Source: DATJFH01 sp035495815 (GTDB lineage Bacteria > Acidobacteriota > Terriglobia > Bryobacterales > Bryobacteraceae). Taken from it: a stretch of DNA of 21,505 nt. How positions within the stretch are numbered: the stretch's first letter is position 1; each line of letters opens with the position of its first letter. Positions 16,541 to 21,505 of the stretch are shown in pieces. The position numbers were made by a program, and so were the translations under genes. The notes under the pieces are model-generated. The model made no database searches, was not told the DNA's origin, and saw only the letters and a list, made by a program, of their open reading frames with translations. Where the stretch lies: NCBI GenBank assembly GCA_035495815.1, contig DATJFH010000307.1, positions 1 through 21,505 on the forward strand, given 5' to 3'.

Positions 16541-17062
16541 CTACTTGGTGATGGTTCCGCAAGCGATGCGGTCGCCGGCGTTGCCCGTGGGATCGGTCTT
16601 CATATCGTCGGCCTTGGCGTGAATCATCAGCGCCGTGCCGCCGCCGGTGAACAGCGAGTTATCCCCGTCGCCGAGCGTCACGTCTTTATCGGTAACGCTG
16701 GTCTTGGCGGTCCCCTTGGCGCTCACGGTGAAATTCGGCATGTCGCCGGCGTGATGTCCATCCGGGTTCTGGAGGCCGTGCTTCTTCTTGGCCGGATTGA
16801 AGTGCCCGCCGGCCGTCGTAAATCCAGGCGCTTCGCACTTGGCGGTCTGGTGGATGTGAACCGCGTGCTCTCCGGGCGGAAGTCCCTTGAGATCGAGCTT
16901 GATGGTGACGCCGCCGCCGGCCTTGGGCTCGCTGATCACCGCCTTTCCGACGGAATTTCCTTTCGCGTCTTTCAACATCACCGTGACCGGCTTGGCCGCG
17001 GCGAAAAGAGAGGCAGTCCCGAAAAGACCGGCAATCGCAATCGTCAGAAACTGTATTTTCAT
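16541..17062 (-). CDS. sodC: Periplasmic Cu/Zn superoxide dismutase
   Basis: The protein has 173 residues with a signal peptide (about 1-22). It converts superoxide to oxygen and hydrogen peroxide in the periplasm. All metal ligands are visible by comparison with eukaryotic SOD1: copper H69, H71, H87 and H148, and zinc H87 (bridging), H95, H104 and D107. C76 and C168 match the structural disulfide, and the family end motif GNAGDRIACG is at 160-169. The ATG at 17062 was chosen for its strong ribosome site (AAGGAG, 5 nt spacing) and signal peptide. It lies 104 bp after lptB on the same strand; the gap could hold its own promoter (TACAAT near 17131-17136), with no clear -35. It may share transcripts with the lpt genes. 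Confidence 0.95.
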   Translation of the reverse strand: MKIQFLTIAIAGLFGTASLFAAAKPVTVMLKDAKGNSVGKAVISEPKAGGGVTIKLDLKGLPPGEHAVHIHQTAKCEAPGFTTAGGHFNPAKKKHGLQNPDGHHAGDMPNFTVSAKGTAKTSVTDKDVTLGDGDNSLFTGGGTALMIHAKADDMKTDPTGNAGDRIACGTITK

Positions 17063-17166
17063 AGTCACTCCTTCACTTTTGATGGTCGCACGAAACACGG
17101 AGTCCGGAACGTGCAAACCTGAAATTGTATCAATGGGCGGTCTTCCGAAGCGGCCGAAGCAGAGGC

Positions 17167-17916
17167 CTAGCGCCTTGGCTGGCTCTCCTCGATTCCAAAA
17201 TTGAAGTTTTCCCCGAGATAGACCCGCTTCACTTCCGGGTCCCTGCTCAGCGCGTCCGGACTTCCCGAACGGAAGATCTTGCCGTTGTTGATGATATACG
17301 CCCGGTCGGTCACCACCAGCGTCTCGCGAACGTTGTGGTCCGTCATCAGAATGCCGATTCCGGAGCGCTTCAACTCGAAAATGATTCGCTGCAGTTCCAG
17401 TACCTGAATCGGATCGATACCCGAGAACGGTTCGTCGAGCAGCAGGAACTTCGGGCTGATGGCCAGGGACCGCGCGATTTCGACACGCCGCCGCTCGCCG
17501 CCGGAGAGCATGTATCCCTTGTTGCGCCGGACTTGCTCGAGACCAAGCTGATCGAGCAGAAGGGCAAGCTTATCCCGGCGCTGCCGCCCGTCGAGCGGAA
17601 GGGTTTCCAGGATCGCCAGCAGGTTCTCCTCGACCGTCAGTTTGCGGAAAACGGACGCCTCCTGCGGCAGGTAACTGATGCCGCGCCGCGCCCTCTGGTA
17701 CATGGGCTGGCTGGTGATCTCCCTGCCGTCCAGCAGCACCTCGCCCGAATCGGGGCTGATGAGTCCCACGATCATGTAGAAGGTGGTCGTCTTCCCCGCG
17801 CCGTTGGGACCCAGCACGCCCACCACTTCGCCCTGTTCGACAAATACAGAGACATCATCCACCACCTTGCGGCCGCGGTACGCCTTGGAGAGTTCCTGAG
17901 TCTCTAGCTTTGTCAT
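17167..17916 (-). CDS. lptB: LptB, ATPase of the lipopolysaccharide export ABC transporter
   Basis: The protein has 249 residues. Walker A GPNGAGKTT is at 36-44, signature LSGGERRR at 137-144, Walker B LLLDEP at 158-163 and the switch His194 in MTDHNVRETL. The phrase PFSGIDPIQV and the C-terminal YLGENF are typical of LptB. It powers the LptB2FG complex, which pulls LPS from the inner membrane onto the Lpt bridge. It begins 6 bp after the stop of the LptC/LptA-like gene, so the two are co-transcribed. LptF and LptG are not in this window. The product has about 10 extra residues after YLGENFNF, which is not unusual. Confidence 0.95.
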   Translation of the reverse strand: MTKLETQELSKAYRGRKVVDDVSVFVEQGEVVGVLGPNGAGKTTTFYMIVGLISPDSGEVLLDGREITSQPMYQRARRGISYLPQEASVFRKLTVEENLLAILETLPLDGRQRRDKLALLLDQLGLEQVRRNKGYMLSGGERRRVEIARSLAISPKFLLLDEPFSGIDPIQVLELQRIIFELKRSGIGILMTDHNVRETLVVTDRAYIINNGKIFRSGSPDALSRDPEVKRVYLGENFNFGIEESQPRR

Positions 17917-17922
17917 CTAGAC

Positions 17923-20169
17923 TTAATTTTTGCGCAGGCGGCTGGTGGCAGGCCGCTCCGGAGCCCCGTTCACCAACAACCTATCATCGCCGGAGAAATA
18001 GGTCAATTCATCGCCGCGCGTGTTTCCTTTGACGCTGTCAGTCAGCATGGGGCTGCCTCCGCGCAGGATAATCTTCTCGTCCGCCACGAAATATTCCGCG
18101 TGCTCGCCCGTCCCAACCCGCGTGCGGCCGGGGGCCGATTGCTTCAGCTCCACTTTGCCGTCCGCGAATGCCTTCTCCAGGCTGTTGTCCGAGCCTCCCT
18201 CCGACAGGAAGGATCGCAATTCGAGAGACTTTACCTGCAGATTCGGACGCTCCAGGAATACGCCCCCCGTGTAATACGCCTGCCGGTCCGCTTCGGTGTA
18301 GATCAGCCCCGACGATCGAACGTGAGTGAACACGGGCGCGGTGGGCGGTTTCGCGGCATCTCCCTTCTTTTCCTTCTCGAGCAACTGAGTCTGCACGTTT
18401 CCGGCGGCTACGAGCCGCCTGGCTTCGCGGTCGATCTCGATGCGGTCGGCGCGGATGCGGCTGGCGCCCTGCCACATGTCGGCCTTGCCTTCGTACACGA
18501 CCAGCATATTGCGATTCGTAGAGCGCATCTTTCGGGCGGTCGCCTGAACCGGCTCCTCGCCTGAGAGCAGGCCGCCGTTCGGCCCTTTTTTGTCCTGAAC
18601 GCGGCTGGAGCTGACGTGGCCGTCCACTTCGAAATCCCCATTCGACTGATCCATGTGGATCACATCTCCCGAGGTCGACCCGGCCGGATCCCACACGCGC
18701 GCGCCGGTCTCGAGCGTTATTCGATGAGCATCCTGGTCGAGTGTCGCCTGACGGGCGACAGCCTGCCGGTCGCCTTCCATGTAACGAAAATTCTCCCACT
18801 GGCGCATGCGGGTCATCTGGCCCGTCTTCGGATCGAAGTCCGCCACCATGTTCTTGCTCGAAGTCTGCACGGGCGATTCGGTGGGCTTCACGGGTTCGCT
18901 CCGCGTCTCGACATCCACCGAGCGGAAGGTGCGGATCAGGTTGCGCTCGCCGTAGGCGATATCGAGCCGCGAGCCGTTCATCCGGCGCCGGCGCGACCCG
19001 GGATGATTGGGCAGGAACTCGAGTTGCCCCGGCCCCGGCGTTGTCACCGTCTCGATCTCCCTGCCGCCCGGGCGCATCTTCATCTCGATCACGTCGCTGC
19101 GCAGGACGCGTGTGTCGGGCAGCGCCTGACCGGGCGGCGCGGCCACCGGTTTGGACTCCACCACGCCATGGCCGCGCGCCACCGCCGTCTGCAGCATTCC
19201 ATTGTGATCCTGGTTCACGAACTGCAGATCGATATGATCCGTCGTCGTGGTAGTGCGGGTATATTCCGTGGTGGAAACCAGTTTCGCGTTGGCTTCACCG
19301 ATCACCTTGTCCACGTCGCCCTCTTCGGTGTAGTTCACGGTGAGGTGATCGGCGGAATATTCCACCTGCCGTTTAGGATCGTGATCCACCCCATGGGCCT
19401 TTTGCGACTCTACCTTCTGAATGGCCCCGTCTTTGAGAATGCTGACCACCGTTTCGCCGCCTTCGAGCGTGGACGTGTCACGCGTGAGGCGCGCCCACGG
19501 GGAGAGCAGAATCTGCGAGCCCAGCTCCTTATAGACAAGCTGCCCGGATTCGAGCCGCATGGGCTGCCCTGTTTTCGTTCGCGGGTTCAGATTGAGCACC
19601 ACCGCCGAGCGCATGAGCAGCTCCTTCGTGTTCGGATCGTAGACCGCGCCCACGCACTTTCCGTTTCCGTTCTGAAAGGTGAAATCGGCCGGACGGTCTG
19701 TAGACGCGGTACTGGTATTGCTGTCGTAGACTACGCCCGAAGTCCGGATGGTGACCGGAGCCCGCGAACTCGGGCCTTCGGCGAGCATCGCCAGCGTGAT
19801 CGACACGTCGCCTTCGGAGAACAGTTTTCCCTCGCCCGGGTGGAAGGTCGCGAACGGGCTCTCGATTCTGTCGTAGACGTCGCCCTCTTTGTGGAAAAGG
19901 TGAAGCCGCACGGTATCCAGTTCGACACTGGAGCTGTCCTTCTCCTGCTTGAAATTGCGAGCCCAAATCTCGAAAATCCGGCGGCCTTTTTCGTCGTATT
20001 TGATGCGATGCCAGTCTTCGGCTTTTCCGGCGACATCGAGCGGAAGCATGGCAGGCTTGGGAGGCGCCTGCCGCTCGATCGCGCGGCGGCGGGCGGTATA
20101 TTCCACTCGCAGCCATCCCACAATCGCGACGATTGCCGCCAACAGGAACCAGCGCGCGACGCCTCGCAT
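17923..20169 (-). CDS. LptC/LptA-like LPS transport protein (fused, 748 residues)
   Basis: The protein has an N-terminal membrane anchor (about 5-22) followed by a long series of beta-strand repeats of the LptA/OstA type. The pattern includes segments such as GDVYDRIESPFATFHPGEGKL, VEYSADHLTVNYTE and IRADRIEIDREARRLVAAGNVQ. The first 200 residues fit LptC (anchor, then IFEIWARNFKQE and SEGDVSITL). The last 250 residues fit LptA/OstA (DRIEIDREARRL, GDELTYFSGDDRLLVNGA). E. coli LptC and LptA have about 190 and 185 residues, so this is roughly twice their sum and would form a longer periplasmic bridge section. Position directly before lptB supports the role. The ATG at 20169 has a weak ribosome site and a TATAGT box 8 nt upstream. 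Where one domain ends and the other begins is uncertain. Confidence 0.82.
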   Translation of the reverse strand: MRGVARWFLLAAIVAIVGWLRVEYTARRRAIERQAPPKPAMLPLDVAGKAEDWHRIKYDEKGRRIFEIWARNFKQEKDSSSVELDTVRLHLFHKEGDVYDRIESPFATFHPGEGKLFSEGDVSITLAMLAEGPSSRAPVTIRTSGVVYDSNTSTASTDRPADFTFQNGNGKCVGAVYDPNTKELLMRSAVVLNLNPRTKTGQPMRLESGQLVYKELGSQILLSPWARLTRDTSTLEGGETVVSILKDGAIQKVESQKAHGVDHDPKRQVEYSADHLTVNYTEEGDVDKVIGEANAKLVSTTEYTRTTTTTDHIDLQFVNQDHNGMLQTAVARGHGVVESKPVAAPPGQALPDTRVLRSDVIEMKMRPGGREIETVTTPGPGQLEFLPNHPGSRRRRMNGSRLDIAYGERNLIRTFRSVDVETRSEPVKPTESPVQTSSKNMVADFDPKTGQMTRMRQWENFRYMEGDRQAVARQATLDQDAHRITLETGARVWDPAGSTSGDVIHMDQSNGDFEVDGHVSSSRVQDKKGPNGGLLSGEEPVQATARKMRSTNRNMLVVYEGKADMWQGASRIRADRIEIDREARRLVAAGNVQTQLLEKEKKGDAAKPPTAPVFTHVRSSGLIYTEADRQAYYTGGVFLERPNLQVKSLELRSFLSEGGSDNSLEKAFADGKVELKQSAPGRTRVGTGEHAEYFVADEKIILRGGSPMLTDSVKGNTRGDELTYFSGDDRLLVNGAPERPATSRLRKN

Positions 20170-20421
20170 GTTTCTTCACTATAGCAAGCAGTGGGATTTC
20201 CCCCGCGCGACTGCACTGAGCAACAGCTGCCGGTCGAAGAGGCCGCTTCCGGCGGGACGACCGCCTGGTGGATACGCTTCCGCCTGCCGGTGCCGAAACA
20301 GACTGTGTCTTTTGACAGAGCAGAACGCACGACGACACCGAGGGTTCTCAGTCCATCACGACGGCGATGCACCTGCCACGTCCGACATGGGAATTATTGC
20401 GCTCGGTCGCATTTCATCGTG
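20170..20421. other. Region between the lpt genes and the IS3 element
   Basis: This 252-bp stretch, extending to 330 bp if the IS leader is counted, has no protein I can recognise. On the minus strand one frame stays open for about 65 codons and ends in TAG inside the TATAGT box before the LptC/LptA-like start. Its translation is Arg/Pro/Gly-rich and shows no family motif. It could be the remnant of a gene cut off by the insertion, or plain intergenic DNA. A TTGACA at 20312-20317 on the plus strand has no partner -10. Confidence 0.4.
20178..20183 (-). promoter_or_regulatory. TATAGT -10-like box 8 nt before the LptC/LptA-like start
   Basis: The minus strand reads TATAGT, 8 nt (GAAGAAAC), ATG. 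The spacing would place the transcript start within 1-2 nt of the start codon, as for the boxes at 7945-7950 and 12806-12811. GAAGAA could alternatively act as a weak ribosome site on a longer transcript. No -35 was seen. Confidence 0.3.
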
Positions 20422-20499
20422 TGTAGTGGACCCCATTTTTTGGACACGAAAACGGTTCTTTCTTAGATGGTGGGACGGCGTTGAAAATGGAGAGAGCCA

Positions 20500-20789
20500 A
20501 TGCCCCGAACCCGCAAAAATCACCCACCCAGCCTGAAGGCCAAGGTCGCCGTGGAGGCGATCAAGGCGCACAAGACTACGGCGCAGATCGCGCAGATCTT
20601 TGGCGTCCATCCGACCCAGGTGGGCGGCTGGAAGAAACAAGCGCTGGCCGGACTACCGGATGTCTTCGGCAACGGCCGGCAGCAGATCCGCGAACAGGCC
20701 GACGCCGAGAAGGACGAGTTGTACAAGAGATCGGACAGCTCAAAGTGGAGCTGGACTTTCTCAAAAAAAGAGCTGGCCTCATCGACTGA
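20500..20789 (+). pseudogene. IS3-family OrfA (DNA-binding subunit), frame broken by an apparent one-base deletion
   Basis: The ATG at 20500 opens a typical OrfA N-terminus with a helix-turn-helix (KAKVAVEAIKAHKTTAQIAQ, then FGVHPTQVGGWKKQAL). The frame reads well to DELY near codon 75. The expected OrfA end, QEIGQLKVELDFLKKRAGLID and a TGA at 20787-20789, is then encoded in another frame. Adding one base at about 20724 (TAC-CAAGAG instead of TACAAGAG) restores DELYQEIGQLKVELDFLKK, so a single lost base is the simplest reading. The lost part is the leucine-zipper-like region OrfA uses for pairing. As it stands, the first frame continues without a stop into orfB. A sequencing error is an alternative. 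Confidence 0.7.
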
Positions 20790-21505
20790 AGACAAGCGCC
20801 TATGGATCGACCCGCACCATCCGCGACTGAGCATCCAGCAGCAGTGCGAGCTGTTGAGCGTGCCGCGCTCGACCTACTACTACCAGCCACGGCCGGAGAG
20901 CGCCCAGAACCTACACCTGCTTCGGCGGCTGGACGAGTTGTACCTGGAGTGCCCGTTCTTCGGCAGCCGCAAGATGGCCTTCGAGCTGAAGGTGAACCGC
21001 AAACGCATCCAGCGCCTGATGCGGATTCTGGGCATCCAAGCGCTGTATCCCAAGCCGCATCTGAGCCGCCCGGCCCCGGGCCACGAAGTCTACCCGTACT
21101 TGCTGCGGGACGTCACGATCGAGCGGCCCAACCAGGTCTGGAGCACCGATATTACTTACATTCCGATGCAGGGCGGCTTTCTGTACCTGGTCGCGGTGAT
21201 GGATTGGTTCAGCCGCTTCGTGCTCAGTTGGGAACTGTCCAACACCATGGAGACGGGCTTCTGCCTGGCGGCGCTGGAGACGGCCTTCGGCTTCGGTCAA
21301 CCCGAAATCTGGAACTCCGATCAAGGCGCGCAGTTCACGGCCGCCGACTTCCTGGCGCCGCTCAAGCAGCGCAAGATCACCATCAGTATGGACGGACGCG
21401 GTCGCGCGCTGGACAACGTCTTTATCGAACGTCTGTGGCGGAGCTTGAAATACGAACTGATCTATCCCGGCGACTTCGCCACCGGGCAGGACCTGTTCGC
21501 GGCGC
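20770..21505 (+). CDS. IS3-family transposase OrfB (DDE integrase domain), partial
   Basis: This frame holds the IS3 OrfB catalytic protein and is open to the window edge. After IDPHHPRLSIQQQCELLSV and STYYY comes the integrase core. The first Asp is in WSTDITYIPM, the second in NSDQGAQFT and the Glu in VFIERLWRSLKYE, with 35 residues between the second Asp and the Glu as expected. It cuts and joins IS ends. No ATG starts this frame near its beginning; in IS3 elements OrfB is made by frameshifting from OrfA at an A-rich site, and AAAAAAAG occurs at 20763-20770. Here OrfB lies in the +1, not the usual -1, frame relative to the OrfA tail. It is in the same frame as the OrfA head (20500), so one continuous product of more than 335 residues is possible. 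The stretch between GSRKM and VNRKR seems about five residues short. Confidence 0.88.

Larger units (their letters stand above)
20422..21505 (+). mobile_element. IS3-family insertion sequence, right end outside the window
   Basis: The left end is placed at about 20422, where TGTAGTGGACCCCATTTTTT begins. A TGTAGTGGACCCC-type tip followed by TTGGACA is a common left terminal repeat in IS3-family elements and begins with the usual TG. About 78 bp later orfA begins, then orfB with the DDE integrase domain. The element runs off the window in orfB, so the right inverted repeat and target duplication cannot be checked. It sits upstream of the lpt genes, pointing away from them. Confidence 0.85.

Noticed and set aside
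18616..20184. A plus-strand open frame of 522 codons opposite the LptC/LptA-like gene
   Set aside because: The composition is His/Arg-rich with no motifs or ribosome site; the minus strand carries OstA-type repeats and lies 6 bp before lptB.
20312..20317. TTGACA as a -35 box driving the IS
   Set aside because: No -10-like hexamer lies 15-19 bp downstream (the sequence there is GC-rich).

Overview
This 21.5 kb, GC-rich window looks like a chromosomal segment of an Acidobacteriota member, most likely of the Solibacter/Bryobacter type. The evidence for that is the acidobacterial-type VWFA secreted protein, the split cytochrome b of a menaquinol:cytochrome c reductase, a large lipoprotein joining a propeller, HEAT repeats and cytochrome c, several secreted HEAT-repeat proteins, Tat-exported enzymes and a fused LptC/LptA-like protein. 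This placement rests on gene content and recognised families; no database search was possible.

Layout. (1) Bases 1-11692 are all on the minus strand. Read in transcription order from the right, they begin with an ECF sigma factor, its zinc-finger anti-sigma factor and two secreted HEAT-repeat proteins, packed with 4-bp stop/start overlaps or an 11-bp gap. Next come a propeller/HEAT/cytochrome c lipoprotein and a Tat-exported gluconate 2-dehydrogenase subunit 3-like protein, then an ABC-F ATPase. After a 395-bp gene-free stretch come the bc-complex genes: Rieske protein, cytochrome b N-terminal half, and cytochrome b C-terminal half, which runs off the left edge. (2) Bases 11792-16464 are on the plus strand: a possible 38-codon ORF coupled to an RluD-type pseudouridine synthase, a VWFA secreted protein, an EgtB-like non-heme iron enzyme and a Tat-exported sulfatase. 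(3) Bases 16541-20169 are on the minus strand: LptC/LptA-like fusion, lptB and a Cu/Zn superoxide dismutase. They converge on the sulfatase across two tandem hairpins. (4) From about 20422 to the right edge lies an IS3-family insertion sequence whose right end is outside the window; its orfA carries an apparent one-base deletion.

Most of the genes act at the cell envelope: respiration (bc complex), LPS transport (Lpt), periplasmic redox and oxidative defence (cytochrome c lipoprotein, SodC), exported sulfatase, and a sigma/anti-sigma unit linked to exported HEAT proteins. I saw no convincing new defence system, CRISPR array, tRNA or rRNA. The less ordinary items are the sigma/anti-sigma/HEAT unit beside an orphan dehydrogenase-subunit pair, the EgtB-like gene next to a Cys-type sulfatase, -10 boxes placed so close to start codons that leaderless mRNAs are suggested, a tiny ORF overlapping rluD, and the frame-altered IS3 transposase.
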